Positions 17,165 through 24,946 of a stretch of DNA of 64,000 bases are shown here, one piece after another. Below the pieces are notes generated by a model. It worked only from the letters and a program-made list of their open reading frames with translations. It was not told the DNA's origin and searched no databases. The stretch spans positions 186,001-250,000 of the forward strand of contig NZ_JAMQCO010000002.1 of assembly GCF_023702225.1 (NCBI RefSeq). Direction: 5' to 3'. Origin of the DNA: Aureimonas altamirensis (GTDB lineage Bacteria; Pseudomonadota; Alphaproteobacteria; Rhizobiales; Rhizobiaceae). A program made the translations under genes and the position numbers. Each line of letters begins with the position of its first letter. The stretch's first letter is position 1.

Positions 17165-17193
17165 AATATGGGTGTCTGTATCCACACTGTCAA
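17165..17193 (-). promoter_or_regulatory. Promoter of the TacAT pair, predicted to give a leaderless mRNA
   Basis: On the minus strand, TTGACA (17193-17188), a 17-base spacer and CATATT (17170-17165) form a good -35/-10 pair. Only seven bases separate the -10 from the ATG at 17157, so the expected transcription start coincides with the start codon. No Shine-Dalgarno sequence is visible. Confidence 0.6.
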
Positions 17194-17198
17194 TACAG
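17176..17198. promoter_or_regulatory. Inverted repeat overlapping the TacAT promoter, candidate antitoxin operator
   Basis: CTGTAT-N11-ATACAG is a perfect 6-bp inverted repeat covering the -35 element and spacer. This is where a ribbon-helix-helix antitoxin would autorepress. Confidence 0.5.
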
Positions 17199-17205
17199 AA
17201 GGCAC

Positions 17206-18147
17206 TCATAGAGGATCGGGCTTAAGGTCCGCTTCCCCTGTATCGATGTAGGGTGACCAGAAGGCAATGCTTTCCGCGATGGCCGGGATGACGCGACGGT
17301 CGTCCGGCTCGCGCTCCTTGAACGACAGTTCCAGGCAGATTTCGTTGTCGGCGGCGCCGCCTTCGCGCAGGGCGTCCAGCAGCGGCTCCGGCTTGATGCG
17401 CCCATTGGCGTTGTGTTCCGCCGTGAAGGGGCGGTGGCCGCTCTTGTCCATCTTCGACTGCTTGATATGGATGATGGGCGAAACCGTCGGAACGGCACGC
17501 GCCCAGGCATAGGGGTCCGTATCGTCCGGGTTCGGCGAGGTGACGTCGCCATGGTCGATATCGGCCATCATGAACATGGGAACGGCCATCCCTGCAGCCG
17601 AAAGCCGGTTCTGCAGCGTCAGGCATTCGGCGATGGTGTGGCCGAACTCGCGGCCGACGGACATCGGCTCCCAGTAGATGTAGTCCAGCCCGGCCGTCCG
17701 GGCGTGTTCGGCCACCTCGGCCCAGCAATCGATGGCGATGGCCGTCAGCTCTTCCCGCCGCGCCGGGTCGTCATAGTCGCGGTAGGTGAAGATGGCGAAC
17801 TGCGTGCCGACCGAGACGCCGCCGAGATCGGCCGTGATGTCGGCGAAGGTCTTGAACCAGTCCACGTAATAGCGCCGCACGTCACGGTCGGGATGTCCGA
17901 AATGGTTGAGCCGCCCGTATGGGCCCGTCATGCCGGATGTGACGCGCACGCCCGTCCGGTCCAGCGCGGCGGACATCGCGCGCGTCAGCCGGCGGATCAC
18001 CGGCGCCGGCCAGGACGGATTGATGAACTCGTGCGTCAACTGCAGGTCGCGGATACGGAGTTCCCGCGCCACGGTGTCGACCAGGTCGTCGACATCGGCG
18101 AAACGATTGACGAGCGGATTGGTGTTGAGGGAAAGCGTCAGGGCCAT
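17206..18147 (-). CDS. eryC: D-erythrulose 1-phosphate 3-epimerase (EryC)
   Basis: 313 residues of the xylose-isomerase-like TIM-barrel superfamily. In Brucella, EryC converts D-erythrulose 1-phosphate to L-erythrulose 1-phosphate (tetrulose-phosphate racemase). Sequence features fitting the family are FADVDDLVDTVAREL near the start, GPYGRLNHFGHPD, YIYWEPMSVGREFGHTI with a probable metal-ligand Glu, and a HIKQSKMDKSGH block with probable metal/phosphate ligands. The assignment rests on this fold and the position directly after eryA and eryB. The start at 18147 leaves 29 bases after eryB; the ribosome site is weak. Confidence 0.88.
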   Translation of the reverse strand: MALTLSLNTNPLVNRFADVDDLVDTVARELRIRDLQLTHEFINPSWPAPVIRRLTRAMSAALDRTGVRVTSGMTGPYGRLNHFGHPDRDVRRYYVDWFKTFADITADLGGVSVGTQFAIFTYRDYDDPARREELTAIAIDCWAEVAEHARTAGLDYIYWEPMSVGREFGHTIAECLTLQNRLSAAGMAVPMFMMADIDHGDVTSPNPDDTDPYAWARAVPTVSPIIHIKQSKMDKSGHRPFTAEHNANGRIKPEPLLDALREGGAADNEICLELSFKEREPDDRRVIPAIAESIAFWSPYIDTGEADLKPDPL

Positions 18148-18176
18148 GTCGGGATCGTCCAATGCTGCAAGATGGG

Positions 18177-19688
18177 TCAGGCGGCGATATCGGCCCGATC
18201 GTCGAACCAATCGGCCAGCTCGCGCTTTTCCGAGTCGTTCAGGTGCAGGCCGTGCTTGGTGCGGCGCACCAGCACGTCGTCGGCCGTCATCGCCCATTCA
18301 TGCTCGATCAGGTAGCGGACCTCGGCCTCGTACAAATCGCCGCCGAAATGACGGCCCAGTTCGGCCAGGCTGGCTGCTCCGCCCACCAGGATGTGGGTGC
18401 GCGCGCCGTACAGCCGCCCGTAATGGCGCATCAGCCGGCGCGGCATCCAGGGATAGGCCTCGCGCAGCCTTTCGGTGAAAGTCACGAAATCCGCGTTGGG
18501 AATCTCGCCGCCCGGCAGCGGCGAGCCGCTCGTCCAGGAACCCTTCATGCCCGGGAAATAGCTCTCGATCTTCTCCACCGCATGCTCTGCAAGCTTGCGG
18601 AAGGTGGTGATCTTGCCGCCGAAGACGTTGAGCAACGGCACGCCGTCTGTCTCGTCGAGGTCGAACGTGTAGTCGCGCGTCACGGCCGAAGGGTTGCCCT
18701 TGCCGTCATCGAACAGGGGACGCACGCCGGAGAAGGCATGGATGATGTCCTCGCGCCGCAACTGTTCCTTGAAGTACCGGTTCACCACGTCCAGCAGGTA
18801 GCCGATTTCGCTTTCGTCGGCGGTCACGTCTTCCGGTCGGCCTTCGTAGGGAATGTCGGTCGTGCCGATCAGCGCCTTGTCGCCTTCGTAGGGGTTGATG
18901 AAGATGACGCGCTTGTCGTGGTTCTGGACGAGATAGGCTTGCGAGCCTTCCCAGAACTTCGGAACGATGATGTGGCTGCCCTTCACCAGGCGCACATTGC
19001 GCGGGCTGTTGCTGCCGGCCACGCGGCCCGCGATATCCTTGACCCATGGGCCGCCGGCATTCGCCACCACCCTGGCCCGGAGCATGCGCTTTTCCCCGGT
19101 CTCGCGGTTGGTCAGCTCCGCCGTCCATGCGCCATTCTCGCGTCGGACACTGGTGCAGGCCGTGCGCGTCAGAACTTCCGCGCCCTTTTCGGCCGCCCCG
19201 ACGGCGTTCAGCACCACCAGGCGTGCATCGTCCACCCAGCAGTCCGAATATTCGAAGCCGCGCGTGTAGGTATCCTTGATGGGCGCGCCTTCCGGGTCGC
19301 GCCGCAGATCCAGCGAGCGTGTGCCCGGCAGCTTCCGGCGTCCGCCGAGATGGTCGTAGAGAAAGAGGCCCAGCCGCACCAGCCAGGCCGGCCGGTCGTC
19401 CGGGCTGTGCGGCAGCACGAAGCGCATGGGCCAGATGATGTGCGGGGCCGAGTTCAGAAGAACTTCGCGCTCGATCAACGCCTCGCGCACCAGCCTGAAC
19501 TCGTAATATTCGAGATAGCGCAGGCCCCCGTGCACCAGCTTGCCGGAGCGCGACGAGGTGCCCTGCGCCAGATCGTCCTTTTCGCACAGGACGACGGAAA
19601 GGCCACGGCCCGCCGCATCACGCGCGATGCCCGCGCCGTTGATGCCGCCGCCGACGACCAGCAGGTCGATCATTCGGGTATCGCTCAT
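18177..19688 (-). CDS. eryB: D-erythritol 1-phosphate dehydrogenase (EryB), GlpD family
   Basis: 503 residues. FAD-dependent GlpD-type dehydrogenase that oxidises D-erythritol 1-phosphate to D-erythrulose 1-phosphate. The dinucleotide-binding motif is LLVVGGGINGAGIARDAAGR (residues about 8-27), followed by SSRSGKLVHGGLRYLEYYEF. NAGGPWVKDI, LIGTTDIPYEG and FSGVRPLFDD are further GlpD blocks. Its start overlaps the eryA stop within ATGATGAG; I prefer the second ATG because GGAG then sits at normal distance. Assigned to erythritol, not glycerol, by synteny with eryA and eryC. Confidence 0.88.
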   Translation of the reverse strand: MSDTRMIDLLVVGGGINGAGIARDAAGRGLSVVLCEKDDLAQGTSSRSGKLVHGGLRYLEYYEFRLVREALIEREVLLNSAPHIIWPMRFVLPHSPDDRPAWLVRLGLFLYDHLGGRRKLPGTRSLDLRRDPEGAPIKDTYTRGFEYSDCWVDDARLVVLNAVGAAEKGAEVLTRTACTSVRRENGAWTAELTNRETGEKRMLRARVVANAGGPWVKDIAGRVAGSNSPRNVRLVKGSHIIVPKFWEGSQAYLVQNHDKRVIFINPYEGDKALIGTTDIPYEGRPEDVTADESEIGYLLDVVNRYFKEQLRREDIIHAFSGVRPLFDDGKGNPSAVTRDYTFDLDETDGVPLLNVFGGKITTFRKLAEHAVEKIESYFPGMKGSWTSGSPLPGGEIPNADFVTFTERLREAYPWMPRRLMRHYGRLYGARTHILVGGAASLAELGRHFGGDLYEAEVRYLIEHEWAMTADDVLVRRTKHGLHLNDSEKRELADWFDDRADIAA

Positions 19689-21343
19689 CATGCACTCCCT
19701 TCGGTCGCCTCGGCGGCGTCCATGGTCTGTTCCGTATGCTCACGTGCGGGTTGTTCGCCGCCGGCCTTGCCGATGCCGGCTCCGCGGTTGTCGGCCATCG
19801 TCTGCCACACCCCCTCGAGGGCGCGGCGCGCCTGCCCATAGGCGGCGAAGTCGCGGTCGTAGATCGTTTGGAGTTCGATATCCGGGGCTTCCGCCGCGCC
19901 CAGAAGCGGCGTCACCCATTCCGCGATGCAGGAATCCATGTCTGGATAGGCGCCGATGGCCACTGCGGCCATCATCGCCGCACCGGCCGCCCCGGCCTCT
20001 TCGCGGGCGGAGACGCGGACCGGCGCACCGATCGCGGCGGAAAGCACGCCGCGCAACGCACGGGAGCGCGCCGCGCCGCCCGTCAGCCGCAGTTCAGCCG
20101 GCATGTCGCCCATCGCGGCATAGCAATCGCGCGTCGCCATGCCGAGCCCCTCGACGACCGCCCGGACAAGATCCGGAAACCGATGGGTGGCCGCAAGTCC
20201 GATGAAGCTGGCGCGCGCATTGGCATCGATGAAGGGTCCGCGCTCGCCCGTATCCGAAATGTAGGGATGGTACAGGATGGAGCCGGGGCGGCTGCGATCC
20301 ATCCAGCCGTCGATCCGTCGAACCAGGTCCGCATGGGGCACGGGCTGGCCGGCCTCGCCCAAGAGGTCGCCGGCGACGCGCAGCAGCCAGTCGATGTTCA
20401 GCGTGGCGGCCATGTTCGTCTGGACCTGCGTCACCATGCCGGGCACCGGCAGCAGGATCACGTAGCCGGTCCCCTCGTCGTTCAGGACCACGTCGTCGGC
20501 CGGGACGGCCCGCATGTGCACGCCGGTGGACCCCACCGTGGAGCAGGCCGCGTTGCGATGGCCGGTATGGACGCCTGCCCCAAGCGCCGTCATCACCATG
20601 TCGACGAAGCCGAGCGAGACCGGGGTTCCGGCGAGGAGGCCGGTGGCCTCGGCGGCCTCCGGCGTCAGATCGTGCGTCACACGCGTTCCATCGACGATCT
20701 CGGGCAGAAGGCGACGCTCGCGCGTCAGCCCGAGCGCGTCGATGACCGCATCGTCATAAGCGCGGCGGCGAAAGTCGCCGAAGGTGAAGCTCGCCTCCGA
20801 CGGGTCGGTGGCACGCATCCCCGTCAGGTTGAGGTAAAGCCAGTCCTTGCAATGCAGGGCGACTTCGGCCGCCTGCAGCAGTTCCGGCGCGGCGCTGGCC
20901 ATATGCGCCATCTGTGCGCCCTGCTGGCAGGTATTGAGCCCGGTACCCGTTGCCGCGAACCGCTCCCGCTCCTGCATGGCGCCACGCAGGCGGCGCACGG
21001 TCGGCGCGGCCCGCGCATCCAGCCACAGCCATGCATCGCCCACCGGGCGGTTTCCCGCGCCGACGAGCCAGGTGCCGTCGCCTTGCCCGGTCACGGACAG
21101 GGCGGCAACGCGCGCGGCAAGGCCCGGCGTGCCGGCCACCAGCTCGCGCAGGGCCTGGACGCAATCGGCCCACGTCTGCTCCAGCGATTGCGTCGCGGCG
21201 CCGTCGGCCCCATGCGAATAACGGTTGAGGACCGACGCGACCGCCAGTTGCCGTCCACGGAGGTCGAAAGCGACGGCCTTGATGACGGATGTGCCGGCAT
21301 CGATGCCGATGACGACATCCTTGCCCTTCGACGGACCCTGCAT
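19688..21343 (-). CDS. eryA: Erythritol kinase (EryA), FGGY family
   Basis: 551 residues. It phosphorylates erythritol to D-erythritol 1-phosphate with ATP. The N-terminal phosphate loop is VVIGIDAGTSVIKAVAFDLRG. GTGLNTCQQGAQMAHM, HCKDWLYLNLTG and SEASFTFGDFRRRAYDD are characteristic of the EryA branch. The second domain has STVGSTGVHMR and the FGGY-type LRLTGGAARSRALRGVLSAA. The last about 50 residues are a charged, probably flexible tail. GGGAGGAAAG lies close before the ATG at 21343; an upstream ATG in the same frame overlaps that site. It follows eryD by 23 bases, so regulator and enzymes share a transcript. Confidence 0.92.
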   Translation of the reverse strand: MQGPSKGKDVVIGIDAGTSVIKAVAFDLRGRQLAVASVLNRYSHGADGAATQSLEQTWADCVQALRELVAGTPGLAARVAALSVTGQGDGTWLVGAGNRPVGDAWLWLDARAAPTVRRLRGAMQERERFAATGTGLNTCQQGAQMAHMASAAPELLQAAEVALHCKDWLYLNLTGMRATDPSEASFTFGDFRRRAYDDAVIDALGLTRERRLLPEIVDGTRVTHDLTPEAAEATGLLAGTPVSLGFVDMVMTALGAGVHTGHRNAACSTVGSTGVHMRAVPADDVVLNDEGTGYVILLPVPGMVTQVQTNMAATLNIDWLLRVAGDLLGEAGQPVPHADLVRRIDGWMDRSRPGSILYHPYISDTGERGPFIDANARASFIGLAATHRFPDLVRAVVEGLGMATRDCYAAMGDMPAELRLTGGAARSRALRGVLSAAIGAPVRVSAREEAGAAGAAMMAAVAIGAYPDMDSCIAEWVTPLLGAAEAPDIELQTIYDRDFAAYGQARRALEGVWQTMADNRGAGIGKAGGEQPAREHTEQTMDAAEATEGSA

Positions 21344-21366
21344 TCTCTTTCCTCCCACGCCCGGCC

Positions 21367-22332
21367 TCAGAACGAATCCGCTACAAGCAGGGCAGATGCC
21401 GTCTTCTCGTCGGTTATGAGCCCGGCCAGAAGCCCGCTCCGCAGCACCGACCGTATGCCGCGAACCTTGCTCTCGCCGCCTGCCAGCGCCACGATCCGCC
21501 TGTCCCTGAGCAGGTCGATCCCGGGCGAGACGGTGCGGGCCGACAAAGACGTCTCGATGGGCAAGCCATCCCTGTCGAAGAAATGGCCCAGCATCTCCCC
21601 GACGCCACCCCCAGCCTGCACCTCGCGGATTTCCTCGATATCGATCATGCGCGAGGCGACGAGCTGAGCCTCCGGCTGCGCGATGCCGATGCCGACGAAC
21701 ATCAGGTCCGCGTTCAGCGCCATCTGGAAGACGTCGTTGACGCCGCGCTGCGCCAGCAGCACATCGCGATCCGCGACGGAATTGGCGAAGAACGGAACCG
21801 GCAGAACGTAGGCGGCCGCACCGGTATTCTCGGCCAGCCGGTGCATCACGTCATGCGGGTTGGCCAGGAAGTTGCGGGTCAGTCCGCCGAGCAGCGAGAC
21901 GAAACGCACCTGCCCGCCATCCACTTTCGGCATGGACGAAACGGCGGCGGCCAGCGTGCGTCCGTGGCCGAGCCCGATCACGCCGCCGCCCTGCATGGAC
22001 TCGATCTCCCGCCGCAGATAAGCGGCGCCGGCCATGCCCAGGGCCCGCAGCGGCAACCCGCTCTCGTAGAGATCGGGCACCACTTCGCAGCGCTTCAGGC
22101 CGAAACGCGCCGTCAGCCTGTCTTCGAGTTGAAGGCACTCGGTGACATCACCCTCGATCATCACCTTGACCGCGCCGGTCTGGCTGGCGCGCGCCACGAG
22201 GCGATGCGCCTTGACGCCCGAAACACCGAGACGCTCGGCGACTTCGGCCTGCGTCAGGCCCGCCCCGAAATGTAGCCATGCCGCGCGTATGGCGAGGCTG
22301 TCGTCTGCCGGTCGACGCGATATCCGGGACAT
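21367..22332 (-). CDS. eryD: Erythritol operon regulator EryD, SorC family
   Basis: 321 residues. N-terminal helix-turn-helix (AWLHFGAGLTQAEVAERLGVSGVKAHRLVARA, about residues 16-47) followed by the SorC/DeoR-like sugar-phosphate sensor (GGGVIGLGHGRTLAAAV, LLGGLTRNFL, RIVALAGGESKVRGIR). Brucella EryD represses the ery operon and is relieved by erythritol. Here it heads the eryDABC transcript and faces the transporter operon across about 300 bases, so it can control both. An ATG four codons earlier (22344) is an alternative start. Confidence 0.9.
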   Translation of the reverse strand: MSRISRRPADDSLAIRAAWLHFGAGLTQAEVAERLGVSGVKAHRLVARASQTGAVKVMIEGDVTECLQLEDRLTARFGLKRCEVVPDLYESGLPLRALGMAGAAYLRREIESMQGGGVIGLGHGRTLAAAVSSMPKVDGGQVRFVSLLGGLTRNFLANPHDVMHRLAENTGAAAYVLPVPFFANSVADRDVLLAQRGVNDVFQMALNADLMFVGIGIAQPEAQLVASRMIDIEEIREVQAGGGVGEMLGHFFDRDGLPIETSLSARTVSPGIDLLRDRRIVALAGGESKVRGIRSVLRSGLLAGLITDEKTASALLVADSF

Positions 22333-22373
22333 GATCCTCCACACCTTGATGGGTGAAATTATTTTATGTTGGC

Positions 22374-22385
22374 GAAAGTTCTTTC
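22374..22385. promoter_or_regulatory. Inverted repeat upstream of eryD
   Basis: GAAAG-TT-CTTTC lies 42 bases before the eryD start in an AT-rich patch (about 22350-22400) of a GC-rich genome. It is a candidate EryD autoregulatory site. No second copy was found near the transporter promoter. Confidence 0.3.
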
Positions 22386-22493
22386 ATCTTCCATATCACA
22401 AGTCAATTCGTCCGCCGCCGTGGCAAAGATGGCCGCGCGCTATGCTGCACCGCAGAAATTCGGGGGTTTCGGCGTCTGCGACCATCGGCAGGA

Positions 22494-22523
22494 TTGACAG
22501 AGTGAAGTGGTATATAACATTAT
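22494..22523 (+). promoter_or_regulatory. Candidate promoter of the erythritol ABC operon
   Basis: A perfect -35 TTGACA (22494-22499) is followed after 18 bases by CATTAT (22518-22523), within the AT-rich run TATATAACATTAT. The remaining 110 bases to the first open frame hold two copies of CGGGAGGAAC (about 22594 and 22622), the second serving the small leader frame. Confidence 0.45.
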
Positions 22524-22635
22524 CGACCTGAAACTTAACACAGACATATCATGTCCCCTGCGGGACCATGCCTTGCAATGCGACGCCCCGGCCGGGAGGA
22601 ACACGGCACGGAACGCGTCATCGGGAGGAACGCTC

Positions 22636-22767
22636 ATGTCAGGTTCAGCCGCCAAGGCCGCCCTGCCGGCAGTCGCATCGCCGCGACGCCGCGATCCTGC
22701 GCGTCAGCGCGGAGCCGCCCGATTCTTCCAGACACTTCAGCCGAACCGGAGGTTGATCCGCCCATGA
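22636..22767 (+). CDS. Candidate 43-residue leader peptide, coupled to the DUF2291 gene
   Basis: A small frame begins at an ATG with a strong ribosome site (GGGAGGA, eight bases upstream) and ends in a TGA that overlaps the next gene's ATG as ATGA (22764-22767). The peptide is basic (many Arg), lacks a membrane helix and resembles no family I know. The overlap suggests it serves to couple translation into the transporter operon. Without codon-use or homology statistics it may be a chance frame. Confidence 0.4.
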   Translation: MSGSAAKAALPAVASPRRRDPARQRGAARFFQTLQPNRRLIRP

Positions 22768-23414
22768 GTACCGAGGCCGTCGCCGCGCGCCGCCCGCGCA
22801 TTCGCCCCAGCCAGATGGTTCTGGCCGCCGCAGCGGTGGCGCTTCTCGCGGCCATCGCGCTCGACACGACCTATGTCAGCGTCGATTCTGCAGCGGGTGC
22901 ACGCGCCCAGGGCTTCTCGCCCGAGACGTTTGGCGCCGAAGAGTTTCCGAACGTCCAGTCGGCCATCGAGGGCAAGGCGGCGGATGCACCCGCGCTGGCC
23001 GCCGCCATCGCCGCCGACAAGGACGAGGCCGTCGCCCGGCACGGCACGCCATCGGGTATCGCACCGGTCATGTCGGTCACCTTCACCGGCGTCGCCGGCG
23101 AGCCGCGTTCCGGCATATACCCTGTCGCGGTGGAGGGTGCACCCGACGATCTCGTCATCCGCGTCCAGACCGGCCCGGCCATCAACGGGACCGAGTTGCG
23201 GGATGCGCCCGGCACGATCGAGTTCGGCCAGTTCACCAACCAGATCGAGTACCAGAACGCCGGAGCGGCCCTGAACGAGGAAATGAAGCGGCAGGTGCTG
23301 GCCGGCGTCGACACCGCCGCCCTGACCGGCAAGACGATCACCGTCACCGGTGCCTTCCGCCTCATCAACCCCAAGAGCTGGCTCGTCACGCCGGTACGGA
23401 TGTCGGTGGAATGA
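22764..23414 (+). CDS. DUF2291 family periplasmic/membrane-anchored protein
   Basis: 216 residues. One N-terminal membrane anchor (about residues 17-36, VLAAAAVALLAAIAL) is followed by a periplasmic domain with the DUF2291 pattern: FGAEEFPNVQSAI, GIAPVMSVTFTGVAG, RVQTGPAINGTELRDAPGTIEFGQFTNQIEYQNAGAALN. Members of this family are regularly found with sugar ABC transporters, but their role is unknown to me. Ribosome site GGAGG. It overlaps the ATPase gene by four bases, so it is an integral part of this operon. Confidence 0.82.
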   Translation: MSTEAVAARRPRIRPSQMVLAAAAVALLAAIALDTTYVSVDSAAGARAQGFSPETFGAEEFPNVQSAIEGKAADAPALAAAIAADKDEAVARHGTPSGIAPVMSVTFTGVAGEPRSGIYPVAVEGAPDDLVIRVQTGPAINGTELRDAPGTIEFGQFTNQIEYQNAGAALNEEMKRQVLAGVDTAALTGKTITVTGAFRLINPKSWLVTPVRMSVE

Positions 23415-24946
23415 GCGCTCCCCGGCAGGCCGGCGGCATCGGCGAGACCGTCCTTTCCGCACGAAACGTCGCCAAGTCCTATGGCAACATCCACGCATTG
23501 AAGGGGGTCAACTTCGATGTGCGGCGCGGCGAGGTGACCACGCTGTTCGGCGAAAACGGCGCCGGCAAGTCCACACTCATGCGCATCCTGTCGGGGGTGA
23601 CGCCGCCGACCTCGGGCGAAGTCATTCTCGACGGACAGTCCGTCGCCTTCGCCTCTTCGGTGGACGCGCGTGATCGCGGCATCTCCATCATCCACCAGGA
23701 GCTCAGCCTGGCGCCCAACCTCAGCGTGCGGGACAACATCTTCATGGGGCGCGAGATCCGCGGGCCGATGGGCGTCGACTTCGCGGAGGAAGAGCGGCAG
23801 GCCCGCGCCTTGATGGAAGAGCTGGAAGAGGACATCGACCCCCTCACCCCGGTCGAGGAATTGCGGCTTGGCCAGCAGCAGATCGTCGAGATCGCCCGGG
23901 CGCTGTCCATAAATGCGCGCATTCTCATCATGGACGAGCCGACCTCGGCTCTCAGCGCGTCCGAGGTGGAGGTGCTGTTCAAGGTCATCCGCGACCTGAA
24001 GGCACGCGGCGTCGCCATCGTCTATATCTCGCATCACCTGGAAGAGGCGTTGCAGATCACCGACCACGCCGTCGTCCTGCGCGACGGCAGCATGACGGCC
24101 AAGGCGGAGCGCCGCGAGATCGACCTGGAATGGATCGTCCGAAACATGGTGGGCGAGAATTTCGACCTCGGTTCGCCGCCCTCCGGTTACGATTTCGGGC
24201 CGGTGGCCCTGTCGATCCGCGACGTCAGCGTGACGGAATCCTCCAGCGGCGTCGATGTCGTCGACCGCCTGAGCCTGGACGTGCGCGCGGGCGAGATCGT
24301 CTGCATCTACGGCCTGATGGGCGCGGGGCGCACCGAGCTTCTGGAAGCCGTCGCCGGGCGTGTACCCCTGACGGGCGGGCAGGTCGTGCTGGAGGGGCAG
24401 GACGTGTCGCGCCTGTCCATCTCCGAGCGCATCCAGCGCGGGCTGGTGCTGATCCCCGAGGATCGGCAGCGCGACGGCCTGGTGCAGACGATGAGCGTCG
24501 GCGAAAATCTGTCGCTCGCCAGCATCAGGGCCTTTACGCGCGGATTGTTCACCTCGGGCCGCAAGGAGCGCAGCCTGGTGGAGGATTCCATCGGCCGCGT
24601 CCACATCAAGACGGGTGGCCCGGAGGCGCCGATCGGCTCGCTGTCGGGCGGCAACCAGCAGAAGGTCGTCATCGGCAAGATGCTGGCGACCGGGCCGCGC
24701 GTCGTCCTTCTGGACGAGCCGAGCCGAGGCATCGACATCGGCGCCAAGGCCGAAGTGTTCAAGCTTCTGGCAGGCCGCGCCACGGACGGACTTGCCGTCG
24801 TCTACTCCACCTCCGAAGTCGGAGAGTGCCTTTCCATTGCCCATCGCATCATCGTCATGAGCCGGGGCCGCATCGCGGCCGAGTTCGGCTCCGACGTGAG
24901 CAAGGAACAGATCATGGCCGCGTCGGGCGAGGCCGTCGTCGCATGA
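23411..24946 (+). CDS. eryE: Erythritol-type ABC transporter ATP-binding protein
   Basis: 511 residues, RbsA-like with two ABC domains. Domain 1 has Walker A GENGAGKST, signature LRLGQQQ and Walker B ILIMDEPTSA. Domain 2 has the family's degenerate Walker A GLMGAGRTEL, the signature LSGGNQQK and an intact Walker B VVLLDEPSRGIDIG. It energises import of the eryD-divergent transporter, probably for erythritol, by analogy with the rhizobial eryEFG system. The symbol is from that synteny and less sure than the function. Coupled by ATGA overlaps on both sides. Confidence 0.88.
   Translation: MSAPRQAGGIGETVLSARNVAKSYGNIHALKGVNFDVRRGEVTTLFGENGAGKSTLMRILSGVTPPTSGEVILDGQSVAFASSVDARDRGISIIHQELSLAPNLSVRDNIFMGREIRGPMGVDFAEEERQARALMEELEEDIDPLTPVEELRLGQQQIVEIARALSINARILIMDEPTSALSASEVEVLFKVIRDLKARGVAIVYISHHLEEALQITDHAVVLRDGSMTAKAERREIDLEWIVRNMVGENFDLGSPPSGYDFGPVALSIRDVSVTESSSGVDVVDRLSLDVRAGEIVCIYGLMGAGRTELLEAVAGRVPLTGGQVVLEGQDVSRLSISERIQRGLVLIPEDRQRDGLVQTMSVGENLSLASIRAFTRGLFTSGRKERSLVEDSIGRVHIKTGGPEAPIGSLSGGNQQKVVIGKMLATGPRVVLLDEPSRGIDIGAKAEVFKLLAGRATDGLAVVYSTSEVGECLSIAHRIIVMSRGRIAAEFGSDVSKEQIMAASGEAVVA

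Noticed and set aside
17206-18147. Reading eryC as a generic AP endonuclease-like or xylose isomerase enzyme
   Set aside because: The fold is shared, but its place after eryA-eryB matches the erythrulose-phosphate epimerase of Brucella.
22871-24844. 657-codon minus-strand frame opposite the erythritol transporter genes
   Set aside because: No motifs; the plus strand carries DUF2291 and a canonical ABC ATPase with overlapping starts and stops.
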